A stretch of 64,000 bases of DNA, from positions 1-64,000 of the forward strand of contig NZ_FUYH01000008.1 in the NCBI RefSeq assembly GCF_900167605.1. The letters are read 5' to 3'. The stretch is from Caloramator quimbayensis. GTDB taxonomy: Bacteria; Bacillota; Clostridia; Clostridiales; Caloramatoraceae. The notes beneath the pieces were generated by a model that ran no database searches, had not been told where the DNA came from, and saw only the letters and a program-made list of their open reading frames with translations. The position numbers and the translations under genes were made by a program. Positions 52,445 to 62,962 of this stretch are shown here, piece by piece; positions within the stretch are counted from its first letter, which is position 1, and every line of letters starts with the position of its first letter.

Positions 52445-53458
52445 TTATAAAGAAAATATTTTATTTCTATCTACATACTTAGTGAGGATTTTATAGTGTT
52501 TTTCCATAATTTTCTCTTGAAGATTATCAGGGTAGGATAAAACGTCATCCTTAAGGCTGTAATTTTCACAAAAAAGGAGGGAATCGAATCTTATTTTTTC
52601 TATCCTCTTAAAAAAATCCTTAGACATTCTGAAAAATCCGTAGCCTATATCTAAAATATCATCGGGGTTTATTTGAGAGAATAAATAATTATAAAAAGGC
52701 TCATAGAAAGAATCAACATCATCTCCTATAAAAATAGGGTCAAGGCATATTCGAACTTTAAAGCCTCGTGATATAGCAGCTTTTACTGCCTTTATTCTAA
52801 CATCTAAAGATGGAGTGTGTTTTTCATACTTTTTTATTATTTCATGAGGGGATAGGGTAAAGGCTATAATAATGTTGTCTATGGGTTTATGTGTTTTATA
52901 AAAAATATCATTAGCGCTTTTAGTTCTGACCTCCACTAAAAGATTTGGCAAATCTTTAAAAAAATCGTAAAAGTAGTCCATATAAGGTATTATGCTGTGA
53001 AAGGCTATTAAATCAGTATCATAGGAGGCGGCAAGAAAAGCAGTTTCCTTTGAAACTGTATGTTTAATTTCTGATTTAAAATCTTCTATGTTTACAAAGG
53101 CAACAATATTAGAAGAGGGGTACATGCCCTGAAGATAGCAGTATTCGCAGTCAAAAATACAGTTTAGTAAAAATGAAGTGTAGTAAAAATTAGAATATCC
53201 AAAGTTTTGGCAAACATCAGGCCCCCTATATATAAAGGGCTTATTTTTTACAGCAAGTATTAGGGACTGGTTTTGTTTTTGAACAGAAAAATTTTGATTT
53301 AATCGGTTAAAAACGTCCTTATAGTGCTTTATAACAATAAAATTAGAAGCATTATATTTTTCTATTATATTCTTTGTTATAGGATAATTTAGAGCATCCT
53401 CTTCTATATAAATAGAATCAAAAAAATATTTATTTGAGTCTTTCGATAATCTGCTCAA
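52445..53458 (-). CDS. SplB-like radical SAM protein (spore photoproduct lyase family)
   Basis: The 337-residue protein has the cluster-binding LLNCIFDCEYCYLQGMYP (CxxxCxxC) near residue 108, preceded by NFGYSNFYYTSF and followed by ETAFLAASYDTDLIAFHS and LVEVRTKSAN. This is the SPL family, whose known member repairs spore photoproduct in DNA. The gene overlaps the nucleoside phosphorylase gene by 29 bp. Since the family includes proteins without lyase activity, the exact reaction is uncertain. Confidence 0.8.
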   Translation of the reverse strand: MSRLSKDSNKYFFDSIYIEEDALNYPITKNIIEKYNASNFIVIKHYKDVFNRLNQNFSVQKQNQSLILAVKNKPFIYRGPDVCQNFGYSNFYYTSFLLNCIFDCEYCYLQGMYPSSNIVAFVNIEDFKSEIKHTVSKETAFLAASYDTDLIAFHSIIPYMDYFYDFFKDLPNLLVEVRTKSANDIFYKTHKPIDNIIIAFTLSPHEIIKKYEKHTPSLDVRIKAVKAAISRGFKVRICLDPIFIGDDVDSFYEPFYNYLFSQINPDDILDIGYGFFRMSKDFFKRIEKIRFDSLLFCENYSLKDDVLSYPDNLQEKIMEKHYKILTKYVDRNKIFSL

Positions 53459-54254
53459 AAACTCTCTTCCCTTCTTTTTTAATTTTAACTTCTATATTGC
53501 AGAACTCATTTAGTATGCTAAGAGGTTCTAAACCTTTAAGCTTTGATTTTCTGACCTCTTTAAAGAGCATTTTTTTCATCGCCTCTGTAAAGTTTAGTTT
53601 TTCACAGAGAATATTTACTGCTTTTTCTTCATCTTCAAAAGGATTTCTTAATGAATGATTCAGATTTTTAAGTTCATCTATTATTTCATCTATTGAGGTT
53701 AAATTTCTTTTTATATAACTTTTAAGGATTTCCTTATCTAAATCCTCTGGATTTAAAAAATCAGATATTATTTTTAATATTACGGTATTGTGAGCATATA
53801 AAAACTTTTGACTGGCCTCCATTATGCCCGATGATTCCATATCAATGAAAGTGTCATTATTATCAATATAATCTTCTTTAAACATAGGTTTTGATGAGCA
53901 GTATAATGTACCCTTTTTAATATTTTTTCCACAATATACGTCGGGATAATAATCCCTTCCTGTGTCCATATCTTTAACTTTGTTTATAATAATAGGCTCT
54001 CCGAGATTATATTTAAAGCTTGTCGCACCGCAAAATCCTATGTTTATAAGTATATCTTCTTTTTTACATTTAAAGGTTGATAAAATATATACAGCTGCCA
54101 TAGCAGATTTTATTTTTCCAATGCCGCTAACTATAAGGGTTATATCATCATTTTTGTAAACCGGATAGTTATTTATATTCATGTCTTTTTTTAATTTGTA
54201 ATGCTCGATTAAAGGAGCAGCTTCTAACATTAAAGCAGTTACTATAAACACCAT
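53430..54254 (-). CDS. Nucleoside phosphorylase/nucleosidase-family protein
   Basis: The 274-residue protein reads IVTALMLEAAPLIEHYKLK, LIVSGIGKIKSAMAAVYIL, ILINIGFCGATS and FIDMESSGIMEASQKF, the typical order for MTA/SAH nucleosidase-type enzymes (base and ribose binding, M-E-S). The last 80 residues are an extra helical part. It precedes the SplB-like gene on the same strand with an overlap, so the two act together. SAM-derived nucleosides made by radical SAM enzymes are logical substrates, which is inference. Confidence 0.78.
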   Translation of the reverse strand: MVFIVTALMLEAAPLIEHYKLKKDMNINNYPVYKNDDITLIVSGIGKIKSAMAAVYILSTFKCKKEDILINIGFCGATSFKYNLGEPIIINKVKDMDTGRDYYPDVYCGKNIKKGTLYCSSKPMFKEDYIDNNDTFIDMESSGIMEASQKFLYAHNTVILKIISDFLNPEDLDKEILKSYIKRNLTSIDEIIDELKNLNHSLRNPFEDEEKAVNILCEKLNFTEAMKKMLFKEVRKSKLKGLEPLSILNEFCNIEVKIKKEGKRVFEQIIERLK

Positions 54255-54389
54255 AATATGGGTATTCCTCCAATCTCAGTTCTGCATATTGAAATTTTAT
54301 CAGATAATACAAACAGAGTAAATATCGATACGGTAATGAAAATTTAATAAAAGTGTTTTATACTTATAGTAAGAAAGGATGTGAATGAT

Positions 54390-54507
54390 ATGAGACTTGA
54401 AGCATTAAATTATAAACGGAGAAAACGAAAGAGCTAAATCTTTATATATTAGCGAAGGGCTTAAACAGGTTGAGGGAGCAGTCTGCTACAGATATAATTT
54501 AAATTAA
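54390..54507 (+). pseudogene. Small frameshifted gene
   Basis: ATG 54390 behind AAAGGATG encodes MRLEALNYKRRKRKS and stops early. With a one-base shift near 54415 the frame continues NGENERAKSLYISEGLKQVE and ends at 54507 (CYRYNLN). The two parts together make about 39 residues. This may be a decayed gene or a sequencing error. Confidence 0.4.
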
Positions 54508-54651
54508 AATTGCAAGTAGTGTTATTTTATTTTAACCTGACTTTCTATGAAATTACATTTGCACGAATATACCCCTGTATGGTATAATTGTGACTGCGTT
54601 ATGTGCACATTGTTGTGATTAAAAAATAATTATCGATATGGGGGTATAAGA

Positions 54652-55227
54652 ATGAAAAAGAGATGGACAGATTTTTTATACTTAGTGACAATACTTTTTT
54701 TCGCACTTGGATTTTTTAATATTCTATTTGCATGGCTTGGATTTTTATGTATGATAATCCCTTTTGCTTTGTTATTAAAAAACAGAAAAAAAACTTGGTG
54801 CCAGGGGTACTGCCCAAGAGCAAGCCTTTTTAATTTTCTTTTTAAAGGCAGATCTTTAACTGGTAAAGCAGTACCAAGATGGTTGACACAAGGAAAATTT
54901 AAATTGATTTTCTTATTTTATTTTTGTATTAATTTAACAGTCTTGATTCTTTCGACAATAATGGTATTTAAAGGAAAGAACAGTGGAATGGAAAGAATCA
55001 GATTCATGATGATTTTCCAATTGCCATGGAAAATACCGCAGCTTATTAAAATTGAAGGTATTTCAAGATGGGCTGTGCATCTATCCTATAGAATTTATTC
55101 GATGATGTTTACAACAACTACTATAGGTTTGATTCTTGGATTTTTATTTAAGCCAAGAACATGGTGCACGATATGTCCAGTTAATACAATTTCAGATGTT
55201 ATTCTTTATAAAAGAAGGGTGTCATAA
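54652..55227 (+). CDS. NapH-like membrane 4Fe-4S protein
   Basis: The 191-residue protein has two N-terminal hydrophobic helices (about 8-46), CQGYCPRAS near 57, a third span (about 85-107), a further span near 158-170 and WCTICPVNT near 175. Cysteines are too few for two full clusters (CxxxCP, CxxCP), as in short NapH/CcoG relatives. It probably moves electrons at the membrane. Starts 12 bp or so after GGGGG. A perfect 21-bp hairpin overlaps its 3' end. Confidence 0.7.
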   Translation: MKKRWTDFLYLVTILFFALGFFNILFAWLGFLCMIIPFALLLKNRKKTWCQGYCPRASLFNFLFKGRSLTGKAVPRWLTQGKFKLIFLFYFCINLTVLILSTIMVFKGKNSGMERIRFMMIFQLPWKIPQLIKIEGISRWAVHLSYRIYSMMFTTTTIGLILGFLFKPRTWCTICPVNTISDVILYKRRVS

Positions 55228-55261
55228 ACAGAATTCATCTTCTGTTTATGACACCCTTCTT
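55212..55261. terminator. Perfect 21-bp hairpin at the end of the iron-sulfur protein gene
   Basis: AAGAAGGGTGTCATAAACAG at 55212 is mirrored at 55241-55261 with an 8-base loop. The last ten codons lie in the left arm. A T-poor 3' flank makes termination moderate. AACCGTCCCTGTG at 55297 is a further REP-like motif. Confidence 0.75.
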
Positions 55262-55348
55262 AAATTTAAATGTTTTTGTTTGATAAATATTCATTAACCG
55301 TCCCTGTGTATCATATTTTTTATTAAAGATATTTAATGGGGATAGTGT

Positions 55349-57040
55349 ATGAATAAAAATATTGTACCCTATCAGAGGGATAATCCTACAGATGAAGAAA
55401 GATTTTTGCAGTTAAAGTATCTTTTGAATCAGTCGGGAAGGGAAGAAGATTTTTGCAATATAATAGAATTGTTAAGTCCTCCAAAGAATATTGAAACTAT
55501 TGTACCTAAAGGATGTGGAAATGGTGTTTCTGTTGCTGTAATTGGGGCAGGGCTTTCGGGACTTTGTACTGCCTATGAACTTAGAAAGATAGGATGCGAT
55601 ATTACTATATTTGAGGCTTCAAATAGAATAGGAGGCAGGGTTAATACAATATATTTCGATAGAGAAAAGCAGTATTTTGGTGAAGTTGGAGCAATGAGAA
55701 TAGGAGTATCCCATGAGACAACATGGCATTATATAAATCATTTTAAGCTTAAAACAAGACCCTTCGCATCAAAAAATATAAATGGTCTATTTTATATAAG
55801 AGGAAGTTATGCAAGGAATGATTCACAGGGAAAAAGTGTTAAAGAAAATATATATCCAAAATATAATTTAACTGAAGAAGAGAGAAAAACTCCATGGCAA
55901 AAATTATCGGAAAAAATAGTAAACAAGTATTTGAATAGTCTTTCGCCAAAGATTAGACGAGAGTTTATTGAGATTAAAAAAAATTATTCAGAGCCTATTA
56001 AAAATATAGATAGTATAACCTTAAGAAAGGCATATGAAAATCTTAGATTGAGTCAGGATGCAATTTCTATGATAGGCTTTCTTTCAGCCTTTGAAGAGAG
56101 TTTTTTAAATATAGGTCTTACTGAAATACTTCAGGAGGCATATACTGCGGATTTTGGATTTACTTACTATATTGATGGAGGTATGATTAAACTTGCAGAA
56201 AAATTTTATATGGAATTGAATAATCAAAATATTGGCAGGGTAGCCTTTAGATTTAATAGTATTGTTGATGGAATATATAAAGATGACAGAGGAAAAATAA
56301 TACTTGAAATTAGAGAAGGTTGTAAAAACAAATATTTTAAAGCCTTTGATGTAGTAATTTGTGCAATACCATTTTCAAGCCTTAGAAGAGTTACTGTAGT
56401 TCCACCCTTTAGCGTTTTAAAGTCTCAGGCAATAGCGGAACTAAACTATGGATATGCCCAAAAAACTCTGCTGTTTCTAAAAGAAAGGTTTTGGGAATAT
56501 GGAGGGGAGGATAAAAGAATAGTTGGAGGAAGTTCCCTTACAGATTTAATTCCAATTTCGATATTCTATCCTTCAGATAATTCAGTACCTATTGAAGGAG
56601 TATATAATGGATGGACGTTTAAAGGTGTTTTGCCTTCAAAAAAGCCCGGCGTTCTGCTTGCATCCTACAATTGGGGAAACAATGCACTAAGGCTTGGAAA
56701 TGAAAATTGCTGCCTTAGATTAGATGATGTAGTTGAAAGCGTTGAGAAGGTTCATAAACTTTATAGGGGGTATATTTATAGAAATCTTTTATCATGGCAG
56801 AGCATATCATGGGCAAATATTGAATATATATGGGGTGGAGGGTGCCTTCCCTTCTCTGGTCAGAAAACTTTATTCTCCTATGAAATTACAAGACCAGAGA
56901 TGGATAACAGGGTATTCTTTGCAGGGGAGCATGTTTCGCAAAAACACGTTTGGATGCAGGGGGCTCTTCAAAGCGGTATGATAGCAGCAAATGAAGCTGC
57001 AAAATTCATTTGTAAAAATAATATAAGGCATAGTAAGTAA
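55349..57040 (+). CDS. FAD-dependent amine oxidase family protein
   Basis: The 563-residue protein has VAVIGAGLSGLCTAYELRK (FAD dinucleotide-binding) near residue 60, EASNRIGGRVNT, a central substrate domain and the C-terminal FFAGEHVSQKHVWMQGALQS motif that closes the FAD site. An N-terminal addition of about 55 residues precedes the Rossmann fold, as in L-amino-acid-oxidase-like enzymes. Substrate unknown; monoamines, polyamines or amino acids are candidates. It precedes the T-box leader of the ilv operon but has its own unit. Confidence 0.85.
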   Translation: MNKNIVPYQRDNPTDEERFLQLKYLLNQSGREEDFCNIIELLSPPKNIETIVPKGCGNGVSVAVIGAGLSGLCTAYELRKIGCDITIFEASNRIGGRVNTIYFDREKQYFGEVGAMRIGVSHETTWHYINHFKLKTRPFASKNINGLFYIRGSYARNDSQGKSVKENIYPKYNLTEEERKTPWQKLSEKIVNKYLNSLSPKIRREFIEIKKNYSEPIKNIDSITLRKAYENLRLSQDAISMIGFLSAFEESFLNIGLTEILQEAYTADFGFTYYIDGGMIKLAEKFYMELNNQNIGRVAFRFNSIVDGIYKDDRGKIILEIREGCKNKYFKAFDVVICAIPFSSLRRVTVVPPFSVLKSQAIAELNYGYAQKTLLFLKERFWEYGGEDKRIVGGSSLTDLIPISIFYPSDNSVPIEGVYNGWTFKGVLPSKKPGVLLASYNWGNNALRLGNENCCLRLDDVVESVEKVHKLYRGYIYRNLLSWQSISWANIEYIWGGGCLPFSGQKTLFSYEITRPEMDNRVFFAGEHVSQKHVWMQGALQSGMIAANEAAKFICKNNIRHSK

Positions 57041-57136
57041 AACAATCTAAATAAATCAATATTTTTTTGAAAAATATTGACAAATAATTTCAAATGTCAT
57101 ATAATTCTAAAAAATAAATGTTTTATCAACATATAA

Positions 57137-57470
57137 AAAGGCTGAGATGGAGACAAAGATACCTTTAATTGAACTTCAGAGAGCTAACGTTTGGTGAAAG
57201 TTAGTGTTCAATGGGTATGTAATGATCACTCCGGAGCTGCCAAGTCGAAAGCTTTAATGTGAGTAGATGAGGACGGGAGCTACCGATATATAGCTATATG
57301 GTTATGATTGATTATTGCACTTTGCAATAAGATATTCCGACCTGATTTAACGAGGCGAATAAGTATATCTAATTTTAGGATATATTTATTCGTAAAGATG
57401 GGTGGTACCACGGAGGATAAGTCCTTCGTCCCAATGGATAGTTATATCCATGGGATGAAGGACTTTTTTA
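57137..57470 (+). promoter_or_regulatory. T-box leader of the ilv operon
   Basis: It contains AGAGAGCTAACGTTTGGTGA (stem I), a likely specifier AUC (Ile) in AATGATCACTCC near 57220, GCTGCC, the T-box GGTGGTACCACG (57401) and a terminator GTCCTTCGTCCCA/TGGGATGAAGGAC (57421, 57454) with six T. Uncharged tRNA-Ile would allow read-through into ilvN. The specifier choice is from reading alone. Confidence 0.88.
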
Positions 57471-57552
57471 TTGAGTTTGCAGCTGCTAAAGATAAATTAT
57501 TCTCAGCATTACATAGTTGATTGAACATTGTATAAAAATGGGAGGGATATTT

Positions 57553-57795
57553 GTGTCAAAAACTTTCTATGTATCATTAATTCCAAGCATTGACCCCTTT
57601 TTAAGGATAGTTTCTGCTTTGAGGAAAAAGGGCTTTGACATCGAGAGTGTTAACTTTAAAGAGCTTGATTCACAAAGGGGAAGCCTTACTATTACTATTA
57701 ATGAGAATATGAATCTTGGATTGTATGAAGCTATGCTTCAGGTTAAAAAAGTAGTTGGAGTATATGAAATAAAAGAATTAGAGGAGGAATGTTAA
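57553..57795 (+). CDS. ilvN: Acetolactate synthase small subunit (ACT domain)
   Basis: The 80-residue protein is one ACT domain (KTFYVSLIPSIDPFLRIVSALRKKGFD, GSLTITI). It is shorter than normal IlvN (about 160 residues), resembling IlvM. It should bind branched-chain amino acids and regulate IlvB. The start is GTG 57553 behind GGGAGGG. It is the first gene of ilvN-ilvC-ilvD-ilvB. Confidence 0.75.
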   Translation: MSKTFYVSLIPSIDPFLRIVSALRKKGFDIESVNFKELDSQRGSLTITINENMNLGLYEAMLQVKKVVGVYEIKELEEEC

Positions 57796-58788
57796 ATGAC
57801 AAAGATGTATTATAATCAGGATGCGGATTTAAAATTACTTGAGGGTAAAAGGGTTGCAATTTTAGGGTACGGGAGCCAAGGGCACGCCCATGCATTAAAC
57901 CTTAAGGATAGCGGAGTTGACGTTGTTGTAGGTTTGTATGAAGGAAGTAAATCATGGGAAAAAGCTGAAAATGACGGGCTTAGAGTATTAAAGGTAAGCG
58001 ATGCGGTAAAGGAAAGCGATGTAGTTATGATGTTAATTCCTGATACAAGCCAAAAGGAGGTTTACGAGAGAGATGTAAAACCTTTTCTTAAGGAAGGAAA
58101 TGCTCTATGTTTTGCCCATGGATTTAATATTCATTTTAATCAGATAGTTCCTGATAACTGCGTGGATGTTTTTATGGTTGCTCCAAAGGGACCAGGGCAT
58201 CTTGTAAGAAGGGTTTATCTCGAAGGAAAGGGAGTACCATCCCTGATTGCAGTATATCAGGATTACTCTAAAAAGGCTAAGGAACTTGCCCTTGCCTATG
58301 CAAAGGGCATTGGAGCTACGAGGGCAGGAGTAATTGAAACAACCTTCAAAGAAGAAACTGAAACGGATTTGTTTGGAGAGCAGGCTGTTCTTTGTGGTGG
58401 GGTTACAGAGCTTATAAAAGCAGGATTTGATACCCTCGTTGGAGCAGGCTATCAAAAGGAAATAGCATATTTTGAATGCCTTCATGAGATGAAGCTGATA
58501 GTTGATCTTTTATACGAAGGCGGATTTGAAAGGATGAGATACAGCGTCAGCGATACCGCAGAATATGGAGACTATATGGTTGGAAGAAGAATAATTAACG
58601 AAGATACAAGACATGAGATGAAGAAAGTTCTTGAAGAAATTCAAAATGGAGAGTTTGCGAGGGAATGGATTCTTGAGAACCAGATTAACAGGCCTGTTTT
58701 TAATGCAATGAAGAAAAGAGAGCTTGAACATCCTATAGTTGAAGTAGGAAAGAACTTAAGAAAAATGATGTCATGGATACAGGAGTGA
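57796..58788 (+). CDS. ilvC: Ketol-acid reductoisomerase
   Basis: The 330-residue class I enzyme has the Rossmann motif [21 protein letters not shown] near residue 20, [11 protein letters not shown] with catalytic lysine, and metal ligands in [11 protein letters not shown] and the following ECLHEMKLI. It converts acetolactate or acetohydroxybutyrate to dihydroxy acids with NADPH. It follows ilvN without a gap (GAGGAGG before the ATG). Confidence 0.96.
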   Translation: MTKMYYNQDADLKLLEGKRVAILGYGSQGHAHALNLKDSGVDVVVGLYEGSKSWEKAENDGLRVLKVSDAVKESDVVMMLIPDTSQKEVYERDVKPFLKEGNALCFAHGFNIHFNQIVPDNCVDVFMVAPKGPGHLVRRVYLEGKGVPSLIAVYQDYSKKAKELALAYAKGIGATRAGVIETTFKEETETDLFGEQAVLCGGVTELIKAGFDTLVGAGYQKEIAYFECLHEMKLIVDLLYEGGFERMRYSVSDTAEYGDYMVGRRIINEDTRHEMKKVLEEIQNGEFAREWILENQINRPVFNAMKKRELEHPIVEVGKNLRKMMSWIQE

Positions 58789-58793
58789 TTTAA

Positions 58794-60449
58794 ATGAGAA
58801 GTGATGATGTAAAGTCAGGCTTAAGCAGGGCTCCACACAGATCTCTGCTTAAAGCTCTCGGTCTTACCGATGATGAAATAAATAAACCATTTATTGGAGT
58901 TGTAAATTCCTTTAATGAGCTTGTACCTGGTCATACTAATTTAAGAGAAATAGCTGAAGCTGTTAAAAAGGGAATAAGCATGGCAGGAGGAACTCCCTTT
59001 GAATTTTCAACAATAGCAGTTTGTGATGGAATCGCCATGAATCATGAAGGAATGAAATACTCCCTCGCAAGCAGGGAGCTTATAGCAGACAGCATTGAAA
59101 CTATGGTTTTAGCCCATAGGCTCGATGGAATAGTTCTAATACCTAATTGTGATAAAGTTGTTCCGGGAATGCTTATGGCTGCTGCAAGGCTTAATATACC
59201 AGCAATAGTTGTAAGCGGAGGGGCGATGCTTTCTGGAAGATATGAAGGAAAAGATGTAGATTTAACTACAGTTTTTGAAGCCGTTGGAAAAGTTTCTGCA
59301 GGTACTAAAAGCCTTGATGAAATTAAGAATCTTGAAGATTGTGCATGTCCAACCTGCGGTTCATGTTCAGGTATGTTTACTGCAAATTCAATGAATTGTA
59401 TGACGGAAGCTCTTGGGATGGCACTTTCAGGCAATGGAACAATACCGGCAGTTTTTTCAAATAGAAAGAGGCTTGCAAAGGAAACTGGAATAAAAATAAT
59501 GGAACTTGTTAAGGAAAACATAACGCCTTCAATGATATTAACAAAAGAAGCCTTTGAAAATGCACTTGCAGTAGATATGGCACTTGGATGCTCAACCAAT
59601 ACAGTTCTTCATCTTACTGCTGTTGCAAAGGAACTTAACATAGATATAGACCTTGATAAAATAAATGAGATAAGCAGCAAAACTCCTAACCTTTGCAGGC
59701 TGAGTCCTGCAGGTCCATACCATATTCAGGATTTAAATGAAGCTGGAGGAATACCTGCGGTTATGAAGGAACTATCTAAAAAGAATCTTTTAAATCTTAA
59801 TTGCATTACTGCTGCAAATGTTAAATTAGAAAAAGTTATTGAGAATGCCGAAAATAAAAATGAAAAAGTGATTGCACCGGTTGAAAAACCCTATAGTACA
59901 ACCGGGGGGATAAAGATATTAAAGGGAAACCTTGCATTAGAGGGAGCGGTTGTTAAAAAGTCTGCTGTCGATGATGAGATGATGAAGGCTAAACTGAAGG
60001 CGAGGGTTTTTGATGGAGAGGAAAGCGCAACTCAGGCTATATTAAATGGATTAATAAATAAAGGCGAGGCTGTAGTTATAAGATATGAGGGCCCTAAGGG
60101 AGGCCCTGGAATGAGGGAAATGCTTACTCCAACATCAGCCCTTTCAGGTATGAATCTTGATAAGCATGTGGCTCTTATAACTGATGGAAGATTTTCAGGT
60201 GGAACAAGGGGGGCTGCAATAGGGCATGTATCCCCAGAAGCCTGTGAAGGAGGTATAATAGCCCTTGTTAAAGATGGGGATATTATTGAAATAGATATTG
60301 AAGAAGGGAAAATAGAACTTTTAGTAGATGAAAAAGAACTAAAAGAGCGTAAAAAGAATTTTACTCCAAAATATAAAGAGTACGGTGGATACATTGGGAG
60401 ATATATGAGGATGGTAACATCAGCTTCCCAAGGAGCAGTATGTAAATAA
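58794..60449 (+). CDS. ilvD: Dihydroxy-acid dehydratase
   Basis: The 551-residue protein shows [34 protein letters not shown] and [19 protein letters not shown], which carry iron-sulfur and magnesium ligands, and [21 protein letters not shown] near the C-terminus. It removes water from dihydroxy acids to give the keto acids of valine and isoleucine. It begins 5 bp after ilvC. Confidence 0.96.
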   Translation: MRSDDVKSGLSRAPHRSLLKALGLTDDEINKPFIGVVNSFNELVPGHTNLREIAEAVKKGISMAGGTPFEFSTIAVCDGIAMNHEGMKYSLASRELIADSIETMVLAHRLDGIVLIPNCDKVVPGMLMAAARLNIPAIVVSGGAMLSGRYEGKDVDLTTVFEAVGKVSAGTKSLDEIKNLEDCACPTCGSCSGMFTANSMNCMTEALGMALSGNGTIPAVFSNRKRLAKETGIKIMELVKENITPSMILTKEAFENALAVDMALGCSTNTVLHLTAVAKELNIDIDLDKINEISSKTPNLCRLSPAGPYHIQDLNEAGGIPAVMKELSKKNLLNLNCITAANVKLEKVIENAENKNEKVIAPVEKPYSTTGGIKILKGNLALEGAVVKKSAVDDEMMKAKLKARVFDGEESATQAILNGLINKGEAVVIRYEGPKGGPGMREMLTPTSALSGMNLDKHVALITDGRFSGGTRGAAIGHVSPEACEGGIIALVKDGDIIEIDIEEGKIELLVDEKELKERKKNFTPKYKEYGGYIGRYMRMVTSASQGAVCK

Positions 60450-60472
60450 TAGACTTAAATGGAGGTGCAGTA

Positions 60473-62131
60473 ATGTATTTAACAGGAGCTCAAATCGTTT
60501 TAGAATGTTTAAAAGAACATAAGGTAGATGTACTGTTTGGATATCCTGGAGGTGCAGTTATTCCTTTATATGATGCACTTTATGATGAAAGAAATAATTT
60601 TAAGCACATAAGAACTGCCCATGAGCAGGGAGCTGTTCATGGAGCTGATGGTTATGCGAGAAGTACAGGAAAGGTAGGAGTTTGTATTGCAACATCAGGT
60701 CCGGGGGCTACCAATACTATAACTGGAATTGCAACAGCATATATGGATTCAACTCCTCTAATAGTTATAACGGGCCAGGTCCCAAGCAATTTATTAGGAA
60801 GAGATTCATTTCAGGAGATTGATATAACGGGAGTTACTATTCCAATTACTAAGAATAACTACCTTGTAAAAAACATTGAATTACTTGCACCGACTCTCAG
60901 GGAAGCTTTTAAAGTTGCTGTGAGCAAAAGACCTGGACCAGTTTTGATTGATATAACAAAGGATGTGTTTTTGAGCAAAACTGAATATATAAAATCTGAT
61001 TGTGAAAATGAAGATTATGAGGCTGATTTTATTAATGAGGAGGCAATTAAAAGTGCGGCAAAGCTTATAAATGATTCAAAAAGGCCGGTTATATATGCCG
61101 GTGGGGGAGTAAAAATCGCAAAAGCAGCTCAAATTCTTCAAAACATTGCTAAAAAGGCATGTATACCGGTTGTAAATACTCTTATGGGGCTTGGAACTAT
61201 ATCAAGAGATGATTATTTATCCTTAGGGCTTGTAGGTATGCATGGATTTAGAGAGGCTAACCTTACTGTTTGCAATTCGGATCTTTTAATAGCTATAGGG
61301 GCAAGATTTAGTGACAGGGTTATAGGTAAAAACGATTCCTTTGCTAGAAAGGCAAAAATAATTCACATAGATATAGATGAAAGCGAATTCGGTAAGAATA
61401 TAAAACCAGATATATCTATAATGGGTAATTTAAAGAGAAGCCTTGAAAAGCTTTATTCTCTTATAGAGGAAAGGGATAGAAAAAAGTATATTGAAGAAAT
61501 AAAAGGATATGGGGTATTAAATAATAAAGATGAAGACGGTTTTACATCTGAAAATATTATAAAGGCTTTAAATAATAAGTTTAAGGATAACTGCTTTATT
61601 GCAACTGATGTTGGACAGCATCAGATGTGGACTGCGCAGCATTATAAGTTTAATAATGAAAGGGGATTTATAACATCAGGCGGTCTTGGAACTATGGGGT
61701 TTGGCTTAGGGGCAGCGATAGGATGTAAAGTGGGAAATCCAAGTAGCGACGTGATTTTAATAACCGGTGATGGAAGTTTTAGAATGAACTGCAACGAACT
61801 TGCTACTGTATCTAAATATAATATACCTATTCTTATAGTTCTTATGAATAACAAAACCCTTGGAATGGTAAGACAGTGGCAGAGAATGTTCAGCAATAAA
61901 AGATACAGTGAAACGGATATTACTGAGGATGTTGATTATATAAAACTTGTTAACGCTTATAATATTGAAGGGTATAGAGTCTGTACATTATATGAGCTTA
62001 AAAACAGAATAAATCAAATAGAAAAGTTGACAAAACCTTTGTTTATTCAATGCGATATTGAAAAGGACGAGAGTGTATATCCAATAGTCCCCCCAGGTAT
62101 GCCTATAGAAAATATGCTTTTTGAAGGATAA
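60473..62131 (+). CDS. ilvB: Acetolactate synthase large subunit
   Basis: The 552-residue enzyme has FGYPGGAVIPLYDAL, RTAHEQGAVHGADGYARSTG (catalytic Glu), TSGPGATNTITGIATA and the thiamine diphosphate motif ITGDGSFRMNCNELATV ... MNNKTLGMVRQWQ. It joins two pyruvates, or pyruvate and oxobutyrate. It follows ilvD by 23 bp with GGAGGTG. Last gene of the operon; the regulatory subunit is the first gene. Confidence 0.96.
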   Translation: MYLTGAQIVLECLKEHKVDVLFGYPGGAVIPLYDALYDERNNFKHIRTAHEQGAVHGADGYARSTGKVGVCIATSGPGATNTITGIATAYMDSTPLIVITGQVPSNLLGRDSFQEIDITGVTIPITKNNYLVKNIELLAPTLREAFKVAVSKRPGPVLIDITKDVFLSKTEYIKSDCENEDYEADFINEEAIKSAAKLINDSKRPVIYAGGGVKIAKAAQILQNIAKKACIPVVNTLMGLGTISRDDYLSLGLVGMHGFREANLTVCNSDLLIAIGARFSDRVIGKNDSFARKAKIIHIDIDESEFGKNIKPDISIMGNLKRSLEKLYSLIEERDRKKYIEEIKGYGVLNNKDEDGFTSENIIKALNNKFKDNCFIATDVGQHQMWTAQHYKFNNERGFITSGGLGTMGFGLGAAIGCKVGNPSSDVILITGDGSFRMNCNELATVSKYNIPILIVLMNNKTLGMVRQWQRMFSNKRYSETDITEDVDYIKLVNAYNIEGYRVCTLYELKNRINQIEKLTKPLFIQCDIEKDESVYPIVPPGMPIENMLFEG

Positions 62132-62228
62132 AATTACTAATTGTTAATTTTTAATAGTAATTATGTAAAAATATTGAAAAGTATGTAATTAGATATTATA
62201 ATTAAGCATAAGAAAGGGGATGATTTTG

Positions 62229-62594
62229 TTGAAAAATGTAAAATTTGAATTAGATTTAAAGGGAAAGAAGGCAAAGAAGAACCTTAAAAAGGGACTTGCA
62301 GTTGGAACAGCAATAGGTGCTGCAATTGGTACATTAGGAGGAATACTTTTAGCTCCAAAGCCAGGCAAGGAAACAAGAGAACAGATAAAGGATAGCGCTG
62401 TTGATATGTCAAAGAAGGTTGCTGATAACGTTAAAGATATTACAAAGAAAACCGGAGAAGCTGTAAAGGATAAATTCAATAAGTGTTGTAAAAACAAAGA
62501 AGAAAAAGCAGTAGATATAGAAAATCAGGAAATAGAAAATGAAAAGGAAAAGGATGAAGAAGAGAATAACTTAGAAGAAAATACTAATGAATAA
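62229..62594 (+). CDS. YtxH-domain protein
   Basis: The protein of about 121 residues has KKGLAVGTAIGAAIGTLGGILLAPKPGKETREQIKDS, here with the usual glycine-rich membrane-like helix and LLAPKSGKETR motif near residue 33-55, and a long charged tail. YtxH proteins are small general-stress proteins. GGGG upstream favours TTG 62229 over ATG 62220. It is followed by a DUF948 gene, a common partner. Confidence 0.82.
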   Translation: MKNVKFELDLKGKKAKKNLKKGLAVGTAIGAAIGTLGGILLAPKPGKETREQIKDSAVDMSKKVADNVKDITKKTGEAVKDKFNKCCKNKEEKAVDIENQEIENEKEKDEEENNLEENTNE

Positions 62595-62605
62595 GGAGTA
62601 ATGCC

Positions 62606-62956
62606 ATGGAGATAAAAATAACTTTAGAGGGCTTTATCCTTTTCATTGCAACAGTTGCGATTATTCTGATTACTATTTATCTTGTTAAAACGCTCATAAA
62701 CCTCAATAAACTTTTGAAAAATGCAAACAGTTTTTTAGAGGAAAACAAAAAGAATTTAGATGAAACTTTAAAAAATGTTAATGCTGTTACGTCTTCAGCA
62801 AAGGATAAAATTGAATATATAGATAAATTTTTTAAATCCGATGAAGAGGCAGCAACAAGCGATTTTTCAAACATAGTTTCAACGGTTCAAACGGTTGTTG
62901 ATTTGTTTGAGCAGATAAAAGACCTTTTCCCAAAAAAGAAAAGGTTTAGAAGGTAA
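62606..62956 (+). CDS. DUF948-family membrane protein
   Basis: The 116-residue protein has one N-terminal membrane helix (8-30) and a coiled-coil segment (NLNKLLKNANSFLEENKKNL ...), as expected for DUF948. It starts 11 bp behind the YtxH gene, and the pair is known together in Firmicutes. Role probably in envelope stress. Terminator GGGAGCAGT/ACTGCTCCC follows at 62963-62996. Confidence 0.8.
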   Translation: MEIKITLEGFILFIATVAIILITIYLVKTLINLNKLLKNANSFLEENKKNLDETLKNVNAVTSSAKDKIEYIDKFFKSDEEAATSDFSNIVSTVQTVVDLFEQIKDLFPKKKRFRR

Positions 62957-62962
62957 TATTCT

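Noticed and set aside
59042-59599. Long minus-strand frame inside ilvD
   Set aside because: It is a shadow of the highly conserved ilvD coding sequence.
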